Origin: CACIAM-69d sp001698445
GTDB taxonomy: Bacteria > Cyanobacteriota > Cyanobacteriia > CACIAM-69d
Assembly (NCBI RefSeq): GCF_043235035.1
Contig: NZ_JAZAQF010000006.1
Location: 1-64,000, forward strand
DNA: 64,000 nt
Reading direction: 5' to 3'
Part shown: piece after piece, positions 33,162 to 42,874 of the stretch
Layout: every line of letters begins with the position of its first letter
Position numbering within the stretch: the first letter of the stretch is position 1
Notes under the pieces: model-generated
What the model saw: the letters and a program-made list of their open reading frames with translations, nothing else
Databases searched by the model: none
What the model was told of the DNA's origin: nothing
Program-made: the position numbers and the translations under genes

Positions 33162-33563
33162 GTGACCTCTGGCATGATTCGTCAATTTCCTGAACCAGAC
33201 CTGTTCACGCTGAATTGCCCTACTCAGCAAGTGCTAGACATTGTGGCGCACAAGTGGGTTGTCATCATTTTGTATTGCTTGGCCTATGGGCCAAAACGGT
33301 ACGGCGAAATTCATCGCCGAATAGATGGCATTTCGCAGAAGGTTTTAACGCAATCTCTCAAGAGTTTGGTGGTTAACGGACTGGTGAATCGACGGGTTTT
33401 GTCGGGCACTCCTGCTAATGTGGAATATTCACTTTCGGAGTTGGGATTGAGTTTGATTGAGCCGTTGATGGAAATTGCAAATTGGTCGCGAGCGCATTTT
33501 TCTGAAGTTTTGGCGGCTCGAAACCAACTGGCCAATGACACTTCAGAGTCGCTTCAAAAATGA
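33162..33563 (+). CDS. HxlR-family transcriptional regulator
   Basis: 133 residues from GTG 33162 (ATG 33174 is an alternative, four residues shorter). It is a winged helix-turn-helix of the HxlR type: CPTQQVLDIVAHKWVVIILYCLAYGPKRYGEIHRRIDGISQKVLTQSLKSLV is the canonical domain. The single Cys before the helix-turn-helix (about residue 19) is in the position used for thiol sensing in several HxlR regulators such as HypR and YodB. It is divergent from the OYE gene, which it probably controls. Confidence 0.9.
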   Translation: MTSGMIRQFPEPDLFTLNCPTQQVLDIVAHKWVVIILYCLAYGPKRYGEIHRRIDGISQKVLTQSLKSLVVNGLVNRRVLSGTPANVEYSLSELGLSLIEPLMEIANWSRAHFSEVLAARNQLANDTSESLQK

Positions 33564-33769
33564 GACGAAATGATTTATGAATTAATAAATGGCTCAAAGA
33601 ATCGCTCAAAATGGCTCAAAAATGACTCAAAAATGATGAATTTGGAAATAATTAGCTATTGGGTAATCTGCATGACCCCAATGAGCCGACTAGCACTAAA
33701 TTTATGTGAGACGTGGGCCTAAATCCAGGGCGATTTGCGGTTGGGTTTCGCGCAACGGCCAGCAATTCC

Positions 33770-34747
33770 CTAGGGTTCTCCTGCCGCGTCGGCCGATCGC
33801 CCCAGTCGATCGAGCCATTGGCGCAAGAGGGCATTCACTCGATCGGGCGCTTCATCGTGGGGACAATGACCCGCTCCCTCGATCGGCACAAATTCCAAAC
33901 GCGGTGAACAGCCAACAAATTGTTGGGACAGGGCGAAGGGGATGAGTCGATCGCGCGTGCCCCACAACAGAAGCACCGGAATTTGGATGTGGTTCAACAC
34001 CCGCCGAATGGGGGGCGAAAACCGGCTGCTGGCCATGGCGCGGATGATTTGGGCAAAGGTGCGGGCCGCCCCCTGATCGCGGGCCGGCTCTGTCAAAATT
34101 TCCACCAACTCCGAATCGATCGCTCCGGGATCTCCCCAAGCCAAGCCAGCCCAGCGCCGCACCACGGCCGGCCGGCGCACCCCATAAAAAACAGCCTGCA
34201 ACAGCCAGGGAGAAGCCACTAAATTCTCCAGCCCCAGCACCAGTGGGCGCAGGGCCCTGGGAATAATTTCCTCGCGCATGGATGGATCGGGCAAGCTAAT
34301 CGCCACGGCCCCACAAACCATTTCGGGGTAGCATTCCGCCACCGTGAGGGCAATGGCCGAGCCGATCGAGTTGCCCACCACCACCGCCGGAACCCCAATG
34401 AAGGTTTGCCAAAACTCCCGCACCTGCTCCGCCCAAAAGTAAGCATCGTAGGCCACCAACGGCTTGCAAGATGCGCCAAAGCCAACCAAATCGAGGGCAT
34501 AAACCGGATGGTGAGTGGCCAGGGCTTCCATGTTGGAGCGCCAATAGCCGATCGAGGCCCCAAACCCATGCAGCAACAAAATGGGCGGCCCGCCATTCAC
34601 CGCCGGGCCGGGCAGGAAACTGTAGCGGGTTGACCAACCGCGCCAAACCCAATCACGCCGATCGCCCACGCGATCGACCCACGATCGCGCCGGGCATTGA
34701 GGGACTGGGGGTTGCGGGTCGGTCGTGGCCAGTGGAGTTGCGTTCAT
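33770..34747 (-). CDS. Alpha/beta-hydrolase fold protein
   Basis: 325 residues from ATG 34747. Visible are the oxyanion region PILLLHGFGASIGYW, the nucleophile elbow GNSIGS, the acid LLWGTRDRLIP and the catalytic His in GAGHCPHDEAPD. This is a soluble alpha/beta hydrolase of the epoxide-hydrolase or haloalkane-dehalogenase-like class; substrate is unknown. It is the only gene on the minus strand between the HxlR gene and infC. An upstream in-frame start at 34813 lacks family resemblance. Confidence 0.88.
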   Translation of the reverse strand: MNATPLATTDPQPPVPQCPARSWVDRVGDRRDWVWRGWSTRYSFLPGPAVNGGPPILLLHGFGASIGYWRSNMEALATHHPVYALDLVGFGASCKPLVAYDAYFWAEQVREFWQTFIGVPAVVVGNSIGSAIALTVAECYPEMVCGAVAISLPDPSMREEIIPRALRPLVLGLENLVASPWLLQAVFYGVRRPAVVRRWAGLAWGDPGAIDSELVEILTEPARDQGAARTFAQIIRAMASSRFSPPIRRVLNHIQIPVLLLWGTRDRLIPFALSQQFVGCSPRLEFVPIEGAGHCPHDEAPDRVNALLRQWLDRLGRSADAAGEP

Positions 34748-35215
34748 GGGGTGCTGTGGCCGAATACTTTTGATCGAGCGGCTTTGATGATCGAACGGCC
34801 TCGATCGAGGCACTGGATCACAAAGACCATCATGATTCAGTTGCCTGGATCAAATACTAAGAAATCTTGCGAGTTTATTGACATCCTTAGCTGCACCTTA
34901 GCCGATCAAACCCCCTATTTCCAAGGCGCGATCGCCCGAAAAGTCCCTCATCCCATCCACCCCTGGCACAGAGTAAAATAGGTGGCAGTCTCTGTTGTTT
35001 TGGGCCAAGTCTGTCCCGCAGCAGCCAGACGCTGAATGGTTCAATACCGTTCGATACCATTCAATTGATTGCTCGATCGTGCTAAGACGGAAGCAAATCG
35101 CCTCAATCGCCCCATGCGATCGGCTGTTTCCCGCCCTAGCAACGCTGGCCCAGCCTAAACAAACTTCAAAAGCTCCATTCACAGCGATCGCGCTACCCCA
35201 GAATCCATTTCACCA
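34748..35215. other. 468-bp intergenic region upstream of infC
   Basis: No gene seen. The infC promoter and leader must be here. A TAAAAT box at about 34974 could be a -10 element, but no convincing -35 box or leader structure was recognised. Confidence 0.4.
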
Positions 35216-35758
35216 ATGCCACCAGTCATCGACAAACGCAAACCCGCGAATCTTCCCCCCATCAACGAAAACATCCGCTTTCCCGAAGTGCGCCTGATTG
35301 ATGCAGACGGCGCACAGGTTGGAATCATCCCCACCTACGACGCACGCCGCATGGCCGAGGAAAAGGAACTAGACCTCGTGCTGATTAGTGACAAGGCCGT
35401 GCCGCCCGTTTGCCGGATCATGGACTACGGCAAATATAAGTTTGAGCAAGAAAAGAAGGCGCGCGAGGCCAAGAAGAAGCAGCATACGGCTGACGTGAAA
35501 GAAGTCAAGATGCGCTACAAAATCGACCCGCACGATTACCAAGTGCGGATCCGCGCCGCTGAACGCTTCCTCAAGGCCGGCGACAAAGTGAAGGCTACGA
35601 TCACCTTCCGAGGGCGGGAAATTCAGCACGCCCACCTGGCGGAAACCTTGCTCAATCAAATGATGCAGGATCTGCAAGAAGTGGCTGAGGTGCAGCAAGC
35701 ACCGAAGCGGGAAGGCCGCAATATGATGATGCTGCTGTCACCCAAGCGGGAAAAGTAA
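35216..35758 (+). CDS. infC: Translation initiation factor IF-3
   Basis: 180 residues from ATG 35216. IF-3 binds the 30S subunit, monitors the start codon and prevents early 50S joining. The N-domain (INENIRFPEVRLIDADGAQVGI), the long basic linker helix (GKYKFEQEKKAREAKKKQ) and the C-domain (VKMRYKIDPHDYQVRIRAAERFL) are all present, ending MMLLSPKREK. Length is normal. Cotranscription with rpmI-rplT, usual in many bacteria, is not seen here. Confidence 0.97.
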   Translation: MPPVIDKRKPANLPPINENIRFPEVRLIDADGAQVGIIPTYDARRMAEEKELDLVLISDKAVPPVCRIMDYGKYKFEQEKKAREAKKKQHTADVKEVKMRYKIDPHDYQVRIRAAERFLKAGDKVKATITFRGREIQHAHLAETLLNQMMQDLQEVAEVQQAPKREGRNMMMLLSPKREK

Positions 35759-35954
35759 CCTTCGGCAAGGATGGCCAGGGGTGAAAACTGGGTGATGGCA
35801 CGCGGGGGCCCCTGGGCCCAACCGTGACCATTAGATTGACGAGAGATTGACGAGCCGTCCATGGTTTTGTCACCCTTGTGTGGTGGGGGGCGTGCGATCG
35901 TGCGCCCCTCTGCCCTTGCCCGTCCGCCCACTCCATTTGATTGACCGATCGCCC

Positions 35955-38900
35955 ATGGATGCCAACTATCAGGGAACCCGAGGCGGCGCATGGCAACAGG
36001 TGCTGCGCTGGCTGAACCTTCGGCCCGAAGAAGGGGAACGCACTTGGTTGATGTTCGCCTTCTACACCACCACCACCGTGGGGTTGAGTTGGCTGGATAA
36101 CAGCACGGCGGGCCTGTTTGTCGATCGCTACGGGGCCGTGGGTCTGCCGCTCATTTATTTGGGCAACGCGGCGATCGGGGCCTTGATGGGCTTTGCCTAT
36201 TCCCTGATGCAGAAGGTCATTCCCCTGCGTCAGACGATCGTCTTGATTCCGATTTTGATTGCCCTGCCCCTGGTGGCCTTTCGGGCGGGATTGGGCATTG
36301 AGCACCTGGCGGCGATCACGGTTTTTGTGATGCGGCTGTGGCTGGATGTGACCTATGTGCTCAACGACATCAACACCTCCATCACCGCCAACCAGCTTTT
36401 TAACATTCGGGAAATTAAGCGCACCTATCCCCTCATCAGCAGTGGTGTGCTGGTGGCGGATGTGATCAGCGGTTTTTCGCTGCCGGTGCTGTTGGATTGG
36501 GTGGGGCTGCCGAATGTGTTGCTGTTGGCGGCCGCCACGATCGCCTTTGGGGGCGGCATTTTGTTTTATTTGGGCCGGGCCTACAGCCAGGCCTTCCCCG
36601 ATTCCCCCAGTCGCTACACCGAAGAGTCCCAGGCGGATTCTAATCGTCGGCTGCAGGGGCCCCTGCGCAGCTATGCGGGCTGGCTGGTGGCCTTTTTCAT
36701 GCTGGCGCAGGTGTTGTTTTTGCTGGTGGAATTTCAGTTTTTTGATCGACTGGAGTTGCAGAGCAAAACGACGGCGGGCACGGGCACGGGGGGTGACGTG
36801 GCCAGCGAGATTGCCAGTTTTTTGGGTCTGTTTAATGGGGTGTTGGGGTTGGCGGAGTTGCTGACCCAATGGCTGGTGTCCAGTCGGGCGATCGAGCGGA
36901 TTGGCCTGTTTCGATCGGCGGCCATTTTGCCCACGGCGGTGCTGATTTCCGGGGTTTTGGCCCTGTTGAGCATTCCGCTAGCGGCCAATGGATTTTCGGG
37001 TGCGTTCCTGGGGGCGATCGGCCTGAAGTTCATGGATGAGCTGCTGCGCTACACCCTCTTTGCCAGCACCAACCCAGTGCTGTTCCAGCCCATTCCCGAC
37101 AGCGTGCGGGGCAGCATCCAAGCCCGGGTTCGCGGTGTGTTTGAGTCGCTCTCCACGGGGCTGGCGGGGCTGCTGATTTTGGGGACGGTGTTTGTTTGCA
37201 AGCACTTTTTACCACCGGACTACCTGGAAGCCCAAAGCTGGATTGTGCTGGGGGCGATCGTCATTTTGTCGGTGCTCTGGGTGGTGGCGGTGTTGGGGTT
37301 GCGATCGCGCTACATCAGCCTGTTGGTGATCAGCGCCGAGCGGGGCCGGCTGGGCACGATGGATGTGGACTCTTCCACCCTGCGCCAGGCGGTGATTGAG
37401 GCCCTGGTGCAACCGGGAACCACCCCCGAAGATAAGCGATCGTGCATCGAACTCCTGAGCCGCATTGACCCCGAACGGGCCAGTGAAGTGCTCGCTCCTC
37501 TGCTGACCGGGTTTCCGCCCGTGCTGCAAAAGCAATGTCTAGAAGTGATGCTGGAGCGGCCCCAAACGGACTATCTCGCGCAAGTGCGGGCCTTGATTGT
37601 GCAGCAACCACCGCCGGAGGTGCTGGCGGCGGCCCTGCGCTACGTCTGGATTACGGAATCCGATCAGGATGTGCGTCATTTGCAGCCCTACCTGCGGCCG
37701 GAGGTGGATCCCATGGTGCGAGGCACGGCGGCCTCGTTAATTATGCGCCGTGGATCCGCAAGCCAGAAGGCCGAAGCCACCAACAGTTTGCGCCGGATGC
37801 TCACTAGCGGTGATGTGCGAGAGCGGGTGATGGGTTGTCGGGCCTTGGGCGAGGCGGCCTATCTCCAGGCCCTGCGGTTGTATGTGCCGGATTTGCTGCA
37901 AGATTCATCGGTAGAGGTGCGTTGCGCCCTGCTGGAAGTGATTGCCTCGGCCCGGCTGGAAGACTATTACCCGGCCCTGTTGCGGGGGCTGAATTACAAG
38001 AGCACCCGGGAATCGGCCCTGCGCGGGTTGACCAAGCTGGAGCATGAGGTGCTGCCGATGCTGTTGGAGATGGCGGAGGACTGCCATAAGCCAGATCTGA
38101 TGCGGATGCAGGCCTGGGGGGCGATCGGGCGCATTAGCACTTCGGAAGCCTTGGATATTTTGGTGTCGCGGTTGTTGGTGTCCTGGGGAGCCACCCGCCA
38201 AACGATTATGCGCACCCTGCTGAAGCTGCCCGATGACGCGGGGATTGAGGGCGTGCTGCGGCGGATTGGGCGAAGCGGGGTGGAAATGGCGATCGACCAG
38301 GAGTTGCGCTACGTGGGCCAATTGGCGGCGGCGCTGGTGGATTTGTCGGAAGCGTCCCTCACGGGGCGGGAGGCGGATCTGTTGCGCCAGTCCCTGCGCG
38401 ACTCGATTCAGGATGCCCATGAACGGCTCTTTTCCCTGATGAAGTTCCTCTACCCGATCGGGTCGATTCAAGCGGCTTCCTTCAATTTGCGATCGGGGTC
38501 GCGGGAGTCCGTGGCTCGGGGCTTGGAAATTTTGGATAATACGCTGGATATTCCCAGTAAGCGGGCGGTGTTGGGAATTTTTGACTCCGCCAATGATCGC
38601 GATCGACTGGCGGCGGTGAATGAGCTGATGCACTACCAACCCATGGCCCCGCGCGATCGGGTGCGGCGGCTTTTGGATTTGCGCTATTTCCTGTCCGATT
38701 GGCCCTTGGCCTGTTGCTTCCATGTGGCGCGGGCCCTGCGCTGGAGCCTGACCACGGATCAAACCCTGGCCTGTTTGCGTCACCCACGCGGCTTTGTACG
38801 AGAAGCGGTGTTAGCCTATTTGGAGTTGGCTTCTCAGCGGATGTTGGCGGAAATTTTGCCCCGGATGGTGCATGATCCCGATCGCCTGGTTCTGGCCCAG

Positions 38901-38972
38901 GTGCAACACCTAGCCCAGGGGTTGGGCGTTGCCCTGCCCACCAAGTCCGCCGAGGCTTCGGGCCCTGCCTAG
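35955..38972 (+). CDS. Nucleotide-transporter-like MFS protein with HEAT repeats
   Basis: 1005 residues from ATG 35955. The N-terminal 480 residues carry about 12 membrane helices (LMFAFYTTTTVGLSWLDNS near the start, then FAFMRLWLDVTYVLND-like segments), resembling the NTT/Npt1-Npt2 nucleotide transporter group of the MFS. The remaining half is a series of HEAT-like helical repeats such as ALLEVIASARLEDYYPALLRGL. In some bacteria this architecture ends in a cyclic-nucleotide-binding domain; here that domain is a separate protein 200 bases downstream. Transport of nucleotides is inference from family, not shown. The helix count is by eye. Confidence 0.8.
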   Translation: MDANYQGTRGGAWQQVLRWLNLRPEEGERTWLMFAFYTTTTVGLSWLDNSTAGLFVDRYGAVGLPLIYLGNAAIGALMGFAYSLMQKVIPLRQTIVLIPILIALPLVAFRAGLGIEHLAAITVFVMRLWLDVTYVLNDINTSITANQLFNIREIKRTYPLISSGVLVADVISGFSLPVLLDWVGLPNVLLLAAATIAFGGGILFYLGRAYSQAFPDSPSRYTEESQADSNRRLQGPLRSYAGWLVAFFMLAQVLFLLVEFQFFDRLELQSKTTAGTGTGGDVASEIASFLGLFNGVLGLAELLTQWLVSSRAIERIGLFRSAAILPTAVLISGVLALLSIPLAANGFSGAFLGAIGLKFMDELLRYTLFASTNPVLFQPIPDSVRGSIQARVRGVFESLSTGLAGLLILGTVFVCKHFLPPDYLEAQSWIVLGAIVILSVLWVVAVLGLRSRYISLLVISAERGRLGTMDVDSSTLRQAVIEALVQPGTTPEDKRSCIELLSRIDPERASEVLAPLLTGFPPVLQKQCLEVMLERPQTDYLAQVRALIVQQPPPEVLAAALRYVWITESDQDVRHLQPYLRPEVDPMVRGTAASLIMRRGSASQKAEATNSLRRMLTSGDVRERVMGCRALGEAAYLQALRLYVPDLLQDSSVEVRCALLEVIASARLEDYYPALLRGLNYKSTRESALRGLTKLEHEVLPMLLEMAEDCHKPDLMRMQAWGAIGRISTSEALDILVSRLLVSWGATRQTIMRTLLKLPDDAGIEGVLRRIGRSGVEMAIDQELRYVGQLAAALVDLSEASLTGREADLLRQSLRDSIQDAHERLFSLMKFLYPIGSIQAASFNLRSGSRESVARGLEILDNTLDIPSKRAVLGIFDSANDRDRLAAVNELMHYQPMAPRDRVRRLLDLRYFLSDWPLACCFHVARALRWSLTTDQTLACLRHPRGFVREAVLAYLELASQRMLAEILPRMVHDPDRLVLAQVQHLAQGLGVALPTKSAEASGPA

Positions 38973-39180
38973 GGGCTGGGGTGGCTCAGGGTCGATCGAC
39001 TCTGCCAGCGAAGAACCCTCAGCCCAGCACTCGCCACTCCCACAAAGCGGGATAAGATAGCGGGGTGTTGAGCCTTCATCATGCCGTTTCACCTCCAGCC
39101 TTGCCCTCGCGGTGCATCAACCAGCTTTGAGTCATTGACCGCCTGGGGCCTGCTGCCTGACCCACCGCGCCTAGCCGCTC

Positions 39181-39669
39181 ATGCTCACTAGCGTCGATCG
39201 CCTGCTCTTTATCCGCGAAGTCCCGATTTTTAAAGAACTGCGCGACGAGTTCCTCGTGCGGTTAGCTTCCTGCATGGATGAGTTATCGTTTTCTGCCAAG
39301 CAAACGATCTTCACGCAGGGGCAAGAGGGGCGATCGCTCTACATTGTGGTGTCGGGACGGGTGCGGGTGCATCTGAACGATCGAGATTTGGCCCATCTGG
39401 GGAAAGGATCCTTTTTTGGGGAAATGTCGCTGTTTGATGCGGAACCCCGATCGGCCTCCGTCACGACGATCGAACCCTGCGAATGTTTGATGCTGACCCA
39501 ACAGCAGCTCTACGACGCGATCGACGAAACCCCTGATATTGCGGTGAATGTGATTCGGCTGCTCTCTCGTCGGATTCGGGAGCTGAATCAAAAACTGAAT
39601 GCCAGTCGCGATTTGGACGGCAAAGGATCCGGATCAACCCTCTTACCGTCCAATTCCCAAAATAGCTAG
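39181..39669 (+). CDS. Cyclic-nucleotide-binding domain protein
   Basis: 162 residues from ATG 39181, a single Crp-type cNMP-binding domain with no DNA-binding domain. The phosphate-binding cassette is visible as FFGEMSLFDAEPRSASVTTIE, with Arg of PRSA in the cyclic-phosphate position. It lies 208 bases after the HEAT/MFS protein on the same strand and could act as its detached regulatory module. A short Ser-rich C-tail follows. Ligand (cAMP or cGMP) cannot be decided from sequence. Confidence 0.88.
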   Translation: MLTSVDRLLFIREVPIFKELRDEFLVRLASCMDELSFSAKQTIFTQGQEGRSLYIVVSGRVRVHLNDRDLAHLGKGSFFGEMSLFDAEPRSASVTTIEPCECLMLTQQQLYDAIDETPDIAVNVIRLLSRRIRELNQKLNASRDLDGKGSGSTLLPSNSQNS

Positions 39670-39717
39670 GGCCAACTGCGCCCTAGCCCAAACAAAACGC
39701 CCAGTGAAGATCTTGAT

Positions 39718-42228
39718 CTACAGGACGATCGCTCCGGTAATGGCCTCAGTGCTGGCCAGCTTCACCAGCCGATCGCCCTGATCTTCGCGCCCCAGGACGG
39801 GGAAATCTGCCCAAGCCAAGCCGCCCGATCGACCCGTGTTGGTGCTGATCCACCACAGGCCGTAATCGGCCACCGGGGCCATGGCCGCCAGCCGATCGCC
39901 CCGCGCCAGGGTCAGGAAATTGCTGCCCGCTTCACCCAATCCATTCAGGCGCAGGCGATTGATGCGCAGTTGCTTGCCATAACCTCGCTCGGTGATCAGG
40001 GCCAGGGTTTGCCCCGGGCTTAAGGTGCAACAGCCCAACAACCGTTCTGATCGACTCACCTTCGTGGCCAAGGCTCCTTGGGTGTTGCGGTTGCTGACCG
40101 GTAGGGTAACCGCGTCCAGGGGCACAATCATGCCTCGGCCCATGGAAGTGGCCACCACCAGCCGATCGCCCTCGGATCCCAAGGCGGCGGCCACCAACTG
40201 ATCGCCCTCCTTCAGCTTCAGGGCCACCAGGCCCCGTCCGGTAATTCGCTCAAATTCCCCCAGTGCCAGGCGCTTTACCCGCCCTTGCTGAGTGAGCACA
40301 ATCAAATCCTGGGGTGGGTTGGAGTGATCGGCAAAGTCCAGCGACAACACGGCCACAATTTCCCGGGCCAGGGCCGCCACCGAATCATCCGCACTTTGCA
40401 GGGCGGTCGATCGGGCCGATTCCGGCAGGAGGGTGACCAGGGGCAATCCTCGGGGCGCTTTTTTGCTAATGGGGGGAATGTCGCCCACCCGCAGGCTATA
40501 GGCCTTGCCCGATCGGGTGAGTACTAACAATTCCCGATCGGTTTGCGTATTAAAGGTCTGTACGGCGGCCTCGTCCCGTTCCGTCAGCTCGCCCGGCGTG
40601 GGTTCGCTGCGCCGTCGCTTGGGCGGAACCCGCCGCACATAACCCCGATCGCTCAGTTCCACAATTGCCGGTTCCGGAGCCGTGGGAGCCGCTATCGCTG
40701 GCGATTCCGTGGTCGCCTGCACCGTCGCTTCATCCAAAATTCGGGTGCGGCGCGGATCGGCAAATTTCTTTTTGAACGATCGCAGGTCTTTTTTCAGAAA
40801 TTTCAGCCGTTCTTGTCGATCGTCCAGCAAATTCGACAGCTCTGCTAGGCGCGATCGCAGGGTTTCCCGTTCCTCCAACAATTTTTGGCGCTCCAGTCCC
40901 GTCAGCCGCCGCATGGGCATTCCCAACACTGCCTGAGCCTGGGAATCGCTCATGCCCAGCCGCACGGCCAACTGTGCCTGGGCGGTGGTTCCGTCCGGGG
41001 CAAACCGCAAAATCTCGATCGTTTCATCCAAATGATCCAGGGCCAGCACTAACCCTTCCACCAACTCCAGTCGATCGGCCACCTGCTCACGATCGGCCGT
41101 CAATTGCTTCGTGAGGGTTTCTTCCCGGAATGCCAAAAAGACTTGGAGGGCCTGCTTCAGGCTCAACTGCTGGGGCTGGCGATCGACAATGGCCAGCAGA
41201 ATCATGCCAAAGGTGGACTGCAAATCCGTTTGGCGATAAAGCTGCTTCAAAACCGCCGCTGGCTCCGCCTCCCGCTTTAGTTCAATGACAACCCGAATTC
41301 CGTCGCGATCGCTCTCATCCCGCAAATCGCTGATGCCCGTCAGCTTGCCTAGGTTCACCAACTCGGCCATTTTTTCTAGCCAACTGGCCTTGTTGGTTTG
41401 GTAGGGCAACTCCGTCACCACGATCGCCGTCCGTTTTTGGCGACCCCGCCCGCCGGGAATTTCCTCCACATGGGTCACCCCCCGCAGGACAATGCTGCCC
41501 TTGCCGGTGCGGTAGGCATCCTCAATGCCCTTGGTGCCGATAATTTCGCCCCCGGTGGGGAAGTCGGGGCCCGGAATCAGTTTCCACAGTTGCGCATCGG
41601 TTAAGTCCGGGCGATCGATCAGTGCCACCAACCCATCCACCAACTCGCCCAGGTGGTGCGGGGGAATATTGGTGGCCATGCCCACGGCAATGCCCGAACA
41701 GCCATTCAGCAACAGCAGGGGCAACTGCACCGGCAACACCACCGGCTCCTGTTGGGAACTGTCGAAATTGGGCGCAAAGTTAACGGTGGCCTCGCTCAGG
41801 TTGGCCAGGGCTGAAACCTGGGCGATTTCCGCCAATCGGGTTTCCGTATAGCGCATGGCGGCCGGTGGATCGTCGTCGATCGAGCCAAAATTGCCATGGC
41901 CCTGCAACAGGGGATAGCGCATGGAAAAGCTCTGCACCATCCGCACCAGCGCGTCATAAACCGCCTTGTCTCCGTGGGGGTGATATTTCCCCAACACATC
42001 CCCCACCACCCGGGCACATTTGCGAAAGGGGCGATCGGGCGTTAACCCCAACTCATGCATCGCGTACAAAATCCGCCGATGCACCGGTTTGAGGCCATCC
42101 CGCGCATCCGGCAGGGCCCGGCCGACGATCGTACTCATGGCGTATTCCAAATACGATCGCTGCATTTCCCCATGCAGCGAAGTCGGAATGATTTGCCCAG
42201 AGCCAAGAAGGTTGAGTTGCGCGGTCAT
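39718..42228 (-). CDS. gyrA: Type IIA topoisomerase subunit A, GyrA/ParC family
   Basis: 836 residues from ATG 42228. Catalytic Tyr is in PPAAMRYTETRL; the breakage-reunion domain (SLHGEMQRSYLEYAMSTIVGRALPDARDGLKPVHRRILYAMHELG) is complete. The C-terminal six-bladed domain follows (GYVRRVPPKRRRS on). I do not see a QRRGGRG-type GyrA box, which marks true gyrase A; near that place is KKAPRGLPLV. Cyanobacteria carry two GyrA-like paralogs, and the N-terminus and missing box fit the topoisomerase-IV-like paralog. The symbol is therefore provisional. It is divergent from a CheY-like regulator. Confidence 0.88.
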   Translation of the reverse strand: MTAQLNLLGSGQIIPTSLHGEMQRSYLEYAMSTIVGRALPDARDGLKPVHRRILYAMHELGLTPDRPFRKCARVVGDVLGKYHPHGDKAVYDALVRMVQSFSMRYPLLQGHGNFGSIDDDPPAAMRYTETRLAEIAQVSALANLSEATVNFAPNFDSSQQEPVVLPVQLPLLLLNGCSGIAVGMATNIPPHHLGELVDGLVALIDRPDLTDAQLWKLIPGPDFPTGGEIIGTKGIEDAYRTGKGSIVLRGVTHVEEIPGGRGRQKRTAIVVTELPYQTNKASWLEKMAELVNLGKLTGISDLRDESDRDGIRVVIELKREAEPAAVLKQLYRQTDLQSTFGMILLAIVDRQPQQLSLKQALQVFLAFREETLTKQLTADREQVADRLELVEGLVLALDHLDETIEILRFAPDGTTAQAQLAVRLGMSDSQAQAVLGMPMRRLTGLERQKLLEERETLRSRLAELSNLLDDRQERLKFLKKDLRSFKKKFADPRRTRILDEATVQATTESPAIAAPTAPEPAIVELSDRGYVRRVPPKRRRSEPTPGELTERDEAAVQTFNTQTDRELLVLTRSGKAYSLRVGDIPPISKKAPRGLPLVTLLPESARSTALQSADDSVAALAREIVAVLSLDFADHSNPPQDLIVLTQQGRVKRLALGEFERITGRGLVALKLKEGDQLVAAALGSEGDRLVVATSMGRGMIVPLDAVTLPVSNRNTQGALATKVSRSERLLGCCTLSPGQTLALITERGYGKQLRINRLRLNGLGEAGSNFLTLARGDRLAAMAPVADYGLWWISTNTGRSGGLAWADFPVLGREDQGDRLVKLASTEAITGAIVL

Positions 42229-42378
42229 CAGGCGAGTCCAGTCCAAAAAACGGCCAAGGGGTGAGCGAAATTAAAAATCGCAAGAAAGACGAGGATTAAT
42301 CAGCAGTCGCTTGCACGGAAAGAGCAATGAGGCATAGCATAACAACTAGACAGCCTCGCATTTGGCGCAACTTGCTCG

Positions 42379-42780
42379 ATGAAAACGGTTTTGATCGTTG
42401 AAGACGACCCAATTAATGCACGCGTCTTCTCCAAAATTTTGACCAAGCGGGGCGGCCTGGCCGTGCAGCACACAGAAGATGTGGAAGAGGTCGTGAAGAT
42501 TGCCCGGGCGGGCGAAGCGGACATCATCTTGATGGACGTTTCCTTGGCCCACAGCACCTATGAGGGCAAATCGGTTGATGGAATTAAAATCACCCAAATG
42601 TTGAAGGGGGATCCGGCCACGGCCAAGCTGCCCATCATTCTGGTGACGGCCCACGCCATGGAAGGCGATCGGGAAAACTTCCTGTCCGAAAGTGGCGCGG
42701 ATGACTACATTTCCAAGCCCGTAGTCGATCACCAAGCCTTTGTGGACAAAATCGTCAGCCTGCTGCCCACGGACGCTTAG
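42379..42780 (+). CDS. CheY-like single-domain response regulator
   Basis: 133 residues from ATG 42379. Receiver domain only: acidic pair in VEDDPIN (residues 8-10), phospho-acceptor Asp53 in ILMDVSL, Thr90 in LVTAHAME and Lys113 in YISKPV. It has no output domain. The family includes DivK-type and other single-domain regulators that act by protein contact. Its partner kinase is unknown. It is divergent from the topoisomerase gene. Confidence 0.93.
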   Translation: MKTVLIVEDDPINARVFSKILTKRGGLAVQHTEDVEEVVKIARAGEADIILMDVSLAHSTYEGKSVDGIKITQMLKGDPATAKLPIILVTAHAMEGDRENFLSESGADDYISKPVVDHQAFVDKIVSLLPTDA

Positions 42781-42874
42781 GGCGGGCGATCGACGGCTGG
42801 GGATAGTTCACGGGTCGCCAATTGCTGTTTGGGCCATCTTCCGTTGGGAGGGTGGCCCATTGCCCGATCGGCCC

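Noticed and set aside
35652..36869. 405-residue minus-strand frame over infC and the MFS gene
   Set aside because: Opposite strand of well-supported genes; long only because of high GC content.
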